The notes under the pieces: model-generated | Seen by the model: only the letters and a program-made list of their open reading frames with translations | What the model was told of the DNA's origin: nothing | Databases searched by the model: none | Made by a program: the position numbers and the translations under genes | Source: JAPXSY01 sp034003585 | GTDB taxonomy: Bacteria > Verrucomicrobiota > Kiritimatiellia > RFP12 > UBA1067 | Direction of reading: 5' to 3' | Assembly: GCA_034003585.1 (NCBI GenBank) | Contig: JAVEYH010000017.1 | Coordinates: 1-42,014 of the forward strand | Length of the DNA stretch: 42,014 nt | Shown here: positions 23,887 through 31,815 of the stretch, piece after piece | Numbering within the stretch: position 1 is the stretch's first letter | How the letters are laid out: each line of letters begins with the position of its first letter

Positions 23887-26258
23887 GGAACCAGGAACAA
23901 AAGGCGGATCCGGATGCTGCGCATGCGCTGACGGCGCAGGTACGGCGCTTCGCCCTGGAGGAGCTGAACGCGGATCTGGTGGGTGTGGCGAACATCGAAC
24001 GCTTCCGCGGCGCGCCGCGGATGATGAGCCCGCAGGGTATCCTGCCGACGGCGCGGTCGGTGGTCGTGATGGCCGTGCACCATCCCGACGCGGCGGTCGA
24101 GCTGGGCGGCGAGGAGCATCCGCAGCAGATCGGGCCGTACCGCATCCAGTACGCCATGAATATGCGGCTCGATGAGATGAGCTACCGGTTGGGCCGGTTC
24201 CTCGAAACCCTCGGGCACAAGGCGGTGCCGATCGTCTCCTCCAACATCTGGCGCTACAAAGGGTACAAGGGGCTGAAGGAGCATTTCGCGCCGGACATGT
24301 CGCACCTGCATGCGTCCGTGGCGGCAGGACTCGCCGAATTCGGTTACTCGGGACTGGCCGTCACGCCGGAGTTCGGCGCGCGCCAGCGCTTTGTCTCCGT
24401 GATCACCGACGCCGCGCTCACGCCCTCGCCGCTGGTCGAGCCGGGCTCGGTCTGCGACCAGTGCATGCTGTGCCGAAAGGCGTGCCCGACCGCCGCGCTG
24501 ACAAAGGAGCTCGACGGCTGGAACGAGGTGGAGATCGAAGGCAAGGTGTACCGGTACGCGAGGAAGAACCTCTGGCGCTGCGCGTGGGGTGAGCATTTCG
24601 ATCTCGATCTGGATTTGGAGATCCCGGAAAAGGTGGACGAGGCGGTGATCCTCGAAAACGTGAGGCGCCACGGGCGGCGCGGCGGCGAGATGGGGTGCTG
24701 CCTCAAGGCGTGCGTGCCCAAGGCGCGGCGTTATTTCGATAAGGCGTACTGCAAAAGCCCGCGTCGCAAACGCGACGCAATGCCGCAGCCGGGGCTGCTG
24801 CCGTGCGGTTTCTTCGAAAAGGTGCGGGCGCTGACACAGGCGCATGGCGCGTCCTGCATCCTCGCCGTGCCGGTGGCGGAGCTGCGTGCCGCGGGAGTGA
24901 AGGTCGCGGACTCGAAGGCCTATCTGCCGGGCGCCAAAAGCGCGGTGGTGGTCTGCCTGGCCGCTGACAGCGAGCTTGTGCGGGACGCGGCCGATGTGGA
25001 CAAGGAGCTGGCGCTTGAGATCACGCTGACGGCGGGGGGACTGCGCGAAACCGCCGAGAAGCTGGTTCTGCAGACCGGCTACGATGTTTCGCGCGAATTG
25101 GAGCGGGCGGGCTATTCGGCGACCGGCGGTACCGAACTCAAGGAGCGCGACGTGGCCCGGGCCGTCTCGGGCGTGTCGGAAGGGCAGACGCTTTTCACCT
25201 ATACCGTGCTGACGGATGCGGAACTGCCGTCCACGGGCCTGACGTTTCGTATGCCGGATGCGGAGCGTGCGGACGATTTCACAGCGGCGCTCAAGGCTGA
25301 GGCCAGGCGTCTGGGCGCGGACGTGTGCGGGGTCACGTCCGTCGGGCGGCTGCAAGGCGTGGCGCAACAGGCGCGGCTTGCGTTCGAGGGCGAGGAGATG
25401 CTGGACGCGAAAGACACGTCGCAGATCTTCACGCCCTACGAGCCGCAAATTACCGTCCGCAAGCGTCATGTGCCGGATCCGGCGGAATTGCTGAAGCACG
25501 GCAAGTCGGTGTTGGTCTTCGGCGTGGCCCTGCCGCGCGGTTCGGTCGAGGTCACGGCACGGCCGCCGGCCGAAGCCGTAGGCCCGTACGCGTTCGCGCT
25601 GTACGAGAATCTGAATAGCCTGCGGCGCATCGCGCTGCGGTTGGGCCTCTGGCTGTCGCGGCAGGGGGTGAAGGCGGTGTGCAGCACCGACCTGCTCGAC
25701 ACCGGCTCCCAAACCGCCAGCCCGCGCGGCGCGATCCCGGACCTGTTTTCCAACCGTTTCGAGGCGTGGGCCGCGGGTTTGGGACGCTTCGCGAAGGCGG
25801 GCTTCCTCGTGAATCCCCGGTTCGGCACCAACGTCCGCCACATGGCGGTGGTCGTGGACCGCGAGCTGCGCGAGGACGGCCTGCAGGCGGGCGCGGTCCC
25901 TGACCGCTGTGCGGTCTGCGGCGAGCGCTGCGCGGCGGCGTGCGCCACGCGGGCGTTCGGCGGCGGGGTGACGGTTGAGGCCGAGGGCGTGCGCGACACG
26001 TTCCTGAAGATTAAGACGTTGCGCTGCGATTGGGCGAAGCGGTACTCTCTGATCGCGGACGAAGGATGCGGGTTTGTCGGCTGGAAACTGAATCTGCCGC
26101 CGCCGGAGACGATCACGCCCGGGGCGCTGGCGGAAGGGTTGCGGCAACAGCCGCCGATCCCGAAGTACCGGCCGTGCAATTTTGAGGTCTGTGCGATGGC
26201 GTGCCCGTACACCCGGAGCCAGGACGGGGGAAAGGGAGAGCGCGGCCAGGGGCAGTAG
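23883..26258 (+). CDS. Multidomain QueG/reductive-dehalogenase-like iron-sulfur protein
   Basis: 791 residues, cytoplasmic (no signal). Three segments resemble the N-terminal DUF1730-type domain of epoxyqueuosine reductase QueG: about 22-180 (LNADLVGVANIERF, LPTARSVVVMAVHHP), 315-440 (HGASCILAVPVAEL, LPGAKSAVVVCLA) and 465-670 (LGADVCGVTSVGRL, LLKHGKSVLVFGVALP). Cluster region one is C191-x2-C194-x2-C197-x3-C201-PT, with a CC..C group at 272-277. Region two is C676-x2-C679-x3-C683-x3-C687, with CNFEVCAMACP near the C-terminus. QueG and reductive dehalogenases use cobalamin plus two [4Fe-4S] clusters; here the second site has irregular spacing. QueG is about 340-380 residues, so this is a duplicated, partly diverged relative. 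It is coupled (ATGA) to a secreted GH89-like enzyme and followed by a symporter. Function is not known. Confidence 0.7.
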   Translation: MRNQEQKADPDAAHALTAQVRRFALEELNADLVGVANIERFRGAPRMMSPQGILPTARSVVVMAVHHPDAAVELGGEEHPQQIGPYRIQYAMNMRLDEMSYRLGRFLETLGHKAVPIVSSNIWRYKGYKGLKEHFAPDMSHLHASVAAGLAEFGYSGLAVTPEFGARQRFVSVITDAALTPSPLVEPGSVCDQCMLCRKACPTAALTKELDGWNEVEIEGKVYRYARKNLWRCAWGEHFDLDLDLEIPEKVDEAVILENVRRHGRRGGEMGCCLKACVPKARRYFDKAYCKSPRRKRDAMPQPGLLPCGFFEKVRALTQAHGASCILAVPVAELRAAGVKVADSKAYLPGAKSAVVVCLAADSELVRDAADVDKELALEITLTAGGLRETAEKLVLQTGYDVSRELERAGYSATGGTELKERDVARAVSGVSEGQTLFTYTVLTDAELPSTGLTFRMPDAERADDFTAALKAEARRLGADVCGVTSVGRLQGVAQQARLAFEGEEMLDAKDTSQIFTPYEPQITVRKRHVPDPAELLKHGKSVLVFGVALPRGSVEVTARPPAEAVGPYAFALYENLNSLRRIALRLGLWLSRQGVKAVCSTDLLDTGSQTASPRGAIPDLFSNRFEAWAAGLGRFAKAGFLVNPRFGTNVRHMAVVVDRELREDGLQAGAVPDRCAVCGERCAAACATRAFGGGVTVEAEGVRDTFLKIKTLRCDWAKRYSLIADEGCGFVGWKLNLPPPETITPGALAEGLRQQPPIPKYRPCNFEVCAMACPYTRSQDGGKGERGQGQ

Positions 26259-26262
26259 GCAA

Positions 26263-26340
26263 GCCCGCCGCCCGTTGGGGCGGGCAAAAACGAAGGGGTG
26301 ACTTGAACGCGCAACGCCCAACTTTCAACGTTCACCGCTC
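26263..26340. repeat. GC hairpin plus heptameric repeat between reductase and symporter genes
   Basis: GCCCGCC (26263-26269) and GGCGGGC (26279-26285) form a 7-bp stem. Then five 7-bp units run from 26306 to 26340: AACGCGC, AACGCCC, AACTTTC, AACGTTC, ACCGCTC. This is the same composite as at 6775-6863 and 32911-33049, in the opposite orientation to the first. It fills most of the 112-bp gap before the symporter start. Confidence 0.7.
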
Positions 26341-26370
26341 ACGTTATAGGTAAGGGCAGGGAGTTTGGGC

Positions 26371-28353
26371 ATGTTGAAACTTGCGATGCTGGATAGCGTC
26401 ATCATTATCGGGTTTTTGCTTTCGGTGGTGGGAGTCGGCGCGGCGGCCGCGCGGCGCGCGAACCGCAGCGCGTCCGACTATTTCCTTTCGGGACGCAGTA
26501 TGCCGTGGTGGCTGCTCGGCATCTCGATGGTGGCCTGCACCTTCTCTTGCGGCACGCCGAACCTGATCACGGACATTGTGCGCAACGACGGCGTGGCCGG
26601 GAACTGGGTGTGGTGGGCGTTTCTGCTCACCGGCATGCTGACGGTCTTCGTGTACGCGAAACTCTGGCGGCGTTCGGCGCTCGATACGGATCTGGGCTTT
26701 TACGAGTTGCGCTACAGCGGCCGGCCCGCGGCGGTGCTGCGCGGCTTCCGCGCGCTCTACTTGGGGGTGTTCTTCAATGTGATCTCGCTCGGGATCGGGT
26801 CGCTGGCGGCGATCAAGATCGGGCAGGTGATCTTCGGGCTGTCGGCAGTCGAGACCCTGGTCTGGGCGGGCGCGGGGGTCGGCATCTATGCGACCTTCGG
26901 TGGGCTGACCGGATCGATCTGGGCCGATTTCTATCAGTACAGCATCGCCTTGGGCGGCGCGATTCTGGCGGCGGTGTATCTGATCCGCGCGGACATCGGG
27001 GGTGCCGGGGTAACGTCGCTCGCCGGGCTGATGGCGCGCGTGCCGGCGGAGAAGCTGGCGTTTTTCCCGGCGGTCGAGGGCGGCGACCTGTCGCTGTTCG
27101 TGACGGTCCTGGTTCTGCCGCTGGCCGTGCAGTGGTGGAACGTCTGGTATCCGGGCGCGGAACCGGGGGGCGGGGGATACATCGCGCAGCGGATGCTCGC
27201 GGCAAAGAACGAGCGGCACGCGATCGGCGCGACGCTGCTCTTTAATTTCATGCACTACGCGGTGCGCACCTGGCCGTGGATTCTGGTGGCGCTGCTCTCA
27301 CTGGTCGTGCTGCCGAAAGAGACGCCGGCGCAGCGGGCGCAGGCCGGAGCCTGGCTGTCGGAGCATGCCGCGCTGGTGCGGGCCTATCAGGCGTCGGACG
27401 CCGCGCTCACGCCGGAGCAGCGACAGGACGTGCGCGTCCACACCGCCGCCGCGCGCGGGCACGGCGCGCTGGCCCGGGCCTTCCCACAAGTGCCGGACGC
27501 GTTTCTGCGGGACGACATCGCCTATCCCGGCATGATCGCGCGGCTGCCGGCCGGACTGCTGGGGCTGGTGGTGGCCTCGCTCATCGCGGCGCACATGTCC
27601 ACCGTGGCAACGCACGTGAACTGGGGGGCCTCGTATGTGGTCAACGATTTCTATCTGCGGTTTCTGAAACCCGGCGCGACCCCGCGCCAGCAGGTGCGTG
27701 TGGCGCGGGGGGCGACCGTGCTGCTGCTGGTCGCGGGCAGCGGCATGGCGCTGCTGCTGCAGGGGGCCAAAGGCGCGTTTGACGTGCTCCTGCAGGTGGG
27801 GGCCGGTACGGGGCTCCTTTACATTCTGCGCTGGTTCTGGTGGCGGATCAACGCCTACAGCGAGATCGCGGCCATGGTGATCTCTTTTGCGGTGGCGGTT
27901 TTGTTCACCTGCGTCGCGGAACCGCTGGGGATCGAGGCCGCCCTGCGCGAGGCCGGTTGGTTGCGGATCATGGCGTATCCCGGGTGGAAGCTGGTGATCG
28001 GCATCGCGGTCACCACGGCCGGCTGGCTGACGGTGACCGGACTGACGCCGCCCGAGCCCATGCCGGTGCTGGCGGCGTTCTGCCGGCGGATCCGCGCGGG
28101 CGGGCCGGGGTGGCGGGCGGTCGAGCGCTGGGCCGCGGCGCGCGGCGAACCGGTGGACGCGCGCGACGGGCGGTCGGATCTGCCGCTCGGCCTGCTCTGC
28201 ATGCTGTTGGGGTGTGCGGCGGTGTGGGGGCTGCTGTTCGCGATCGGCTACGGCCTGTACGGCAAAGGGGGATATGCGCTGGCTCTGGGTGCGGTAGCGT
28301 TGACGGCGACGGTGGCGTTGCTGAGGCTGGTGCCGCGGATCCGGTTCGGGTGA
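26371..28353 (+). CDS. Sodium:solute symporter (SSS family)
   Basis: 660 residues of a multi-span inner-membrane transporter coupling Na+ to uptake of a sugar or related solute. Family marks include the N-terminal helix LDSVIIIGFLLSVVGVGAAAA, the SASDYFLSGRSMPWWLLGISMVACTFS loop, GFYELRYSGRPAAVLRGFRALYLG, and GLTGSIWADFYQYSIALGGAI. A long hydrophilic insertion near 310-380 and extra C-terminal helices bring it above the usual 500-550 residues. The ATG at 26371 has AGGGAG upstream; a TTG at 26365 is less likely. It follows the QueG-like gene on the same strand, suggesting uptake of the product released by the GH89-like enzyme. An AraC gene converges 5 bp away. Confidence 0.9.
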   Translation: MLKLAMLDSVIIIGFLLSVVGVGAAAARRANRSASDYFLSGRSMPWWLLGISMVACTFSCGTPNLITDIVRNDGVAGNWVWWAFLLTGMLTVFVYAKLWRRSALDTDLGFYELRYSGRPAAVLRGFRALYLGVFFNVISLGIGSLAAIKIGQVIFGLSAVETLVWAGAGVGIYATFGGLTGSIWADFYQYSIALGGAILAAVYLIRADIGGAGVTSLAGLMARVPAEKLAFFPAVEGGDLSLFVTVLVLPLAVQWWNVWYPGAEPGGGGYIAQRMLAAKNERHAIGATLLFNFMHYAVRTWPWILVALLSLVVLPKETPAQRAQAGAWLSEHAALVRAYQASDAALTPEQRQDVRVHTAAARGHGALARAFPQVPDAFLRDDIAYPGMIARLPAGLLGLVVASLIAAHMSTVATHVNWGASYVVNDFYLRFLKPGATPRQQVRVARGATVLLLVAGSGMALLLQGAKGAFDVLLQVGAGTGLLYILRWFWWRINAYSEIAAMVISFAVAVLFTCVAEPLGIEAALREAGWLRIMAYPGWKLVIGIAVTTAGWLTVTGLTPPEPMPVLAAFCRRIRAGGPGWRAVERWAAARGEPVDARDGRSDLPLGLLCMLLGCAAVWGLLFAIGYGLYGKGGYALALGAVALTATVALLRLVPRIRFG

Positions 28354-28358
28354 AGGCT

Positions 28359-29294
28359 TTACTGCCCGTCCGCGCCCGAGGGCAGCGGAACCGCCCGTTT
28401 CGTGAGCATATCGTTGGGTGTGATGCCCACGATCCGTTTGAAGGCGGTGGCGAAGTATTGCGACGAACTGAAGCCGCAGGCGAAGGCGATCTCCGTAACC
28501 GTGCCTTGGCCCGCGCCCAAAAGTTGGCGCGCGCGGTCGATGCGTTTGCGCAACAGGTAGGCGTGAGGCGTGATGCCCATGTGTTCCCGGAACACATGCT
28601 TGAAACTGGAGACCGACAATCCGGCCTGGGCGGCGAGTTGTCCGATGGTCAGCGGTTCGGCCAGACGCGCCTCGGCCCAATCGGCCGCTTTCTTCACGCG
28701 CGCTGGGTTGCCGCGGGACGGGGCCGGCGAGTTCAGGTCCAGAAGCTCGAAGAGCAGCGCCAGCAGCGCGACGCGCAGCATCGCCGTGCGCGCGGGAGAG
28801 GCGGGCCGGTCGATCAGGCGGAAGAGCGCGTGGATCCGCTTGACGAAATCGGCCGGCCAGGCGGTGCTGACCTTGAGGGGGGCGCGGAGCAGGGCGATCA
28901 GCGGGGCGGTTTCGGCGGATGTGAGCCCCATCCAGCGGGCGCTCCCTTTGCGGGGCAGGCGGAACTGCAGCCAGAAGCGCTTGCCGGGATAGGAGGGTTG
29001 CCCGTCCGAACTGTGCGGCATGTCAGGCGGGATCAGCAACCCTTCGCCGCCCGCGAGCGTGAAACGGCGGTTGCCGACACGGTAGGGCTGGAGCCCTGTT
29101 TCCAGAAAAGCGAGCTCTGCCACGCCGAAATGGCGGTGTTCGGGCAGCGGGGGATACGCGCGGCGGTAGACGGAGCGTCCGAGCGCGACGCCTTCCTCGA
29201 TGCCGAAAGTCCGCAAATCCACGACGCGGCGGTCGGCACGCTCCACGTAGTAGGAGGTCAGATCGGAATAAGGCACCTGTTTCATCCGGTTCAT
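28359..29294 (-). CDS. AraC-family transcriptional regulator
   Basis: 311 residues. The N-terminal sensor domain is an AraC-type cupin (HRHFGVAELAFLETGLQPYRVGNRRFTLAGGEGLLIPPDMPHSS). The C-terminal domain has two helix-turn-helix units: LTIGQLAAQAGLSVSSFKHVFREHMGITPHAYLLRKRIDRARQLL and VTEIAFACGFSSSQYFATAFKRIVGITPNDM. It lies tail-to-tail with the sodium:solute symporter and is the nearest candidate regulator of the GH89-reductase-symporter genes. ATGs at 29294 and 29285 are both possible; neither has a strong ribosome binding site. Confidence 0.9.
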   Translation of the reverse strand: MNRMKQVPYSDLTSYYVERADRRVVDLRTFGIEEGVALGRSVYRRAYPPLPEHRHFGVAELAFLETGLQPYRVGNRRFTLAGGEGLLIPPDMPHSSDGQPSYPGKRFWLQFRLPRKGSARWMGLTSAETAPLIALLRAPLKVSTAWPADFVKRIHALFRLIDRPASPARTAMLRVALLALLFELLDLNSPAPSRGNPARVKKAADWAEARLAEPLTIGQLAAQAGLSVSSFKHVFREHMGITPHAYLLRKRIDRARQLLGAGQGTVTEIAFACGFSSSQYFATAFKRIVGITPNDMLTKRAVPLPSGADGQ

Positions 29295-29368
29295 CCGATA
29301 ACGTAAGACGGGTCACGATGTGGCTGAAGCGGCCGGCGAGGCCGGTTTCACATGAGGGAGGGTCTGTC

Positions 29369-30475
29369 TCATTCTGTGGGCAGCAACCCGATCCGGGCGA
29401 TCCACTGGCGCATGGCGTCGAGGGTGTGCGACCACTGCCGCGCATCCCCCCGCAGGTCGAGAAAGCGGTCAAAAAGCGAAAGCCACGCGCTCCAGAAGGT
29501 TTCGATGAACAGCATGCGCTCCTCAAAAATCCCCGCCGGCTCGTTCTGTTCGCCTGCGGGCAGCTTGAGGCCGCGCACCGCGAAATCGGCGTCCAGCGTG
29601 GCGGCGTACGTTTCGTCGCCGCAGGCCATGACGAACTTGACGCGCCGGATCTTTTTTCCGCACACGAGCGCCGCGCCCGCCTCGCGGCTGTTGAGCGGCG
29701 TGCCCTTGCGCAGCAGCGCCTCGTGCGCGCCCTGCCCCTCGCGGAAGAAGGTGACGGGGCCCTCCAGCATGATGCCGAATTCGCGGCTGTCGGGCAGATG
29801 ATATACCCCGCCCTCCTTTTCCCAGACGAACCAGAGCCAGGTCAGGAAGTCCATGCCCAGCGAAGACTCGTGCGGCGGTTCGAGGCCTGTGTCGGGCGAG
29901 AAACTCACGGGCGCGAGATCGTTCGCGTTGATCTGTCTGCGCCGCAGGGCAGCGGTTTCCGGAGTGAGCAGGATCGGCAGCGTGCCGGCCGTCTCGCGGA
30001 AAGCGGGCGAGAGGGTGTCGATCTGCCTGTCGGAAAGCGCGGCCGCCAACAGCAGGTTATTGCGGAGATCCACCACCACCGGGATGCTGCCGAGTGTGGG
30101 CGGCATGGTCGGCAGCAGCGCTTCGGTGACGCGCTGTCGGATCTCGGTTTTGGCCGCCCGGGGCAGGAAAGGGGTGCCGCGCGCGCGCCGTTCGAGATCC
30201 TCCTCCATCCTCAGATGGGCGCGCAACAGCGAGGCCGGCACTTTCCGTTCCGCGCGCAGGAGTTGCACGTGCAGGTAGGGGCCGATCAGACAGGACTCGT
30301 CTGTCAGTTCGCGGTCAAACAGGTGGCGGCCGGTGACCCATCCCGTGATCGGATCGCGGTTGAGACTGCTGACCGGCGGGGCCGCTTTTTGCGCGAACCG
30401 GTCCAGCAACGCCGAATCGTACGTCTGCTGGAGATAGAAGAGACGGAAACTCACGCTGCCGCTGTCAAAGGCCAT
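29369..30475 (-). CDS. RdgC-like protein (recombination-associated)
   Basis: 368 residues. The N-terminal strand (GSVSFRLFYL), SSLNRDPITGWVTGRHLFD, and the Lys/Arg segment RAAKTEIRQRVTEALLPTMPPTLGSIPVVVDLRNNLL follow the order seen in RdgC, where 'GWV', 'K.EI...V...LLP' and an 'IDL...L..v...s' segment recur. RdgC of E. coli forms a DNA-encircling ring that limits RecA. Identity here is distant, length is slightly over the 303 residues of E. coli RdgC, and C-terminal parts differ. The ATG at 30475 has GAGG upstream and agrees with a promoter at 30504-30532; a longer start at 30640 has no support. Divergent from ahbC. Confidence 0.6.
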   Translation of the reverse strand: MAFDSGSVSFRLFYLQQTYDSALLDRFAQKAAPPVSSLNRDPITGWVTGRHLFDRELTDESCLIGPYLHVQLLRAERKVPASLLRAHLRMEEDLERRARGTPFLPRAAKTEIRQRVTEALLPTMPPTLGSIPVVVDLRNNLLLAAALSDRQIDTLSPAFRETAGTLPILLTPETAALRRRQINANDLAPVSFSPDTGLEPPHESSLGMDFLTWLWFVWEKEGGVYHLPDSREFGIMLEGPVTFFREGQGAHEALLRKGTPLNSREAGAALVCGKKIRRVKFVMACGDETYAATLDADFAVRGLKLPAGEQNEPAGIFEERMLFIETFWSAWLSLFDRFLDLRGDARQWSHTLDAMRQWIARIGLLPTE

Positions 30476-30503
30476 AGGAACCTCGCCGGGATGAAAAAAA
30501 GAC

Positions 30504-30532
30504 AGCATAGCCTCTCCGCAGGCGGATGTCAG
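30504..30532 (-). promoter_or_regulatory. Probable promoter of the RdgC-like gene
   Basis: On the minus strand -35 CTGACA (30527-30532) and -10 TATGCT (30504-30509) are 17 bp apart. The predicted start near 30497 gives a leader of about 20 nt before the ATG at 30475. Confidence 0.6.
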
Positions 30533-30624
30533 GCCGTTTCTCGCTTTCCCGCCGCACTCCTTCCTGCTACATTCATCTCTCCCGCTGCGGACTATGCGGG
30601 AAGACGGGAAACAGACAAAATCAC

Positions 30625-31815
30625 ATGATCGGCATTTCAAAACTGTATCTGGGGAAAGTGGAGGTTTCGGACCCGTTGCGGTATGGGAGGCAGTCGGCGC
30701 GTCTGCCGAGTCATTTGCTGCAATTTTCGTCGGACAAGAAACCGGTGGTGGTCTGGAACGTCACGGCCCGCTGCAACCTGCGCTGCACGCACTGTTACGC
30801 CGCCACCGGGGAGACGCCGCAGGAGTTGTCCACGGAGGAGGCGCTGGGAGTCATCGACGATCTGGCGGCGTTCGGCTGCCCGGTCCTGCTTTTCTCCGGC
30901 GGCGAACCGTTCATCCGTCCCGATATCCTGACGCTGGCGCGCCACGCCGCGGCCAAGGGACTGCGCGTGGTGTTCTCCACCAACGGGACGCTGATCGACG
31001 CGCGGCTCGCGGCCGAGATCCGCGGGATCGGGGTTTCTTATGTCGGGATCAGCCTCGACGGCATGGAGGCGGTCCACGACCGGTTCCGCGCCTGTCCGGG
31101 GGCGTTCCGGAGGTCGCTGGAGGGGATCCGGCTCTGCCGCGACGCGCAGGTCAAAGTCGGGCTGCGCGTGACCCTGACCCGCGACAACGTCGACGAGATC
31201 CCCGCGATTTTCGACCTCATGGAGGCCGAGCGCATCCCCCGCATCTGCCTCTACCATCTGGTGTACTGCGGCCGCGGCGCGGAGATCGCCGGCCAGGATC
31301 TGCCGCCGGACGTGCGCCGCGCCGCGCTGGACCGGATCATCGACCGTACGGCACGCCTGCACGAGCGGGGTTTTCCGGCGGAGGTGCTCACGGTGGACAA
31401 CCACTGCGACGGACCCTATCTCTATCTGCGCATGGTGCGCGAAAAGAACCCGCGCGCCGGGGATGTCATGGCCTTGTTGCGCATGAACGGCGGCAACAGC
31501 ACCGGGCACGGGCTGGCCTGCATCAGTTGGGACGGCACGGTCTACCCCGACCAGTTCTGGCGCAACCGTCCGGTCGGCAGCGTGCGCGAACGCCCCTTCA
31601 GCGAGATCTGGGGCCGGCCCGCGCCGGGCAGTCTGCTGGCGCTGCTGCGCGAAAAGAAGCGGCATGTCACCGGCCGGTGCGCGACCTGCCGTTTCCTCGA
31701 CGTGTGCGGCGGCAACTTCCGGGCGCGCGCCGAGGCCGCCACCGGGGAACTGTGGGGTGTGGATCCGGCCTGCTACCTCACGGATGACGAAATCGCCCAG
31801 GGGGGCGGCGCGTGA
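30625..31815 (+). CDS. ahbC: AhbC-type radical SAM enzyme, 12,18-didecarboxysiroheme deacetylase
   Basis: 396 residues, cytoplasmic. The opening MIGISKLYLG...RYGRQSARLPSHLLQFS...KKPVVVWNVTARC is characteristic of AhbC/NirJ proteins. The SAM cluster is C50-x3-C54-x2-C57 (CNLRCTHCYA). The C-terminal SPASM-like cysteines are C352, C355, C361 and C383. AhbC removes the acetate side chains of 12,18-didecarboxysiroheme to give Fe-coproporphyrin III in the siroheme route to heme known from sulfate reducers and archaea. It overlaps ahbD by 4 bp, which supports AhbC over the heme d1 enzyme NirJ; no ahbA/B or other heme genes are visible here. No strong SD before the ATG. Confidence 0.85.
   Translation: MIGISKLYLGKVEVSDPLRYGRQSARLPSHLLQFSSDKKPVVVWNVTARCNLRCTHCYAATGETPQELSTEEALGVIDDLAAFGCPVLLFSGGEPFIRPDILTLARHAAAKGLRVVFSTNGTLIDARLAAEIRGIGVSYVGISLDGMEAVHDRFRACPGAFRRSLEGIRLCRDAQVKVGLRVTLTRDNVDEIPAIFDLMEAERIPRICLYHLVYCGRGAEIAGQDLPPDVRRAALDRIIDRTARLHERGFPAEVLTVDNHCDGPYLYLRMVREKNPRAGDVMALLRMNGGNSTGHGLACISWDGTVYPDQFWRNRPVGSVRERPFSEIWGRPAPGSLLALLREKKRHVTGRCATCRFLDVCGGNFRARAEAATGELWGVDPACYLTDDEIAQGGGA

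Noticed and set aside
21496..26321. Long open frames (754 and 847 codons) on the minus strand
   Set aside because: They are antisense to the GH89-like and QueG-like genes, with low-complexity Arg/Gly/Ala composition and no motifs.
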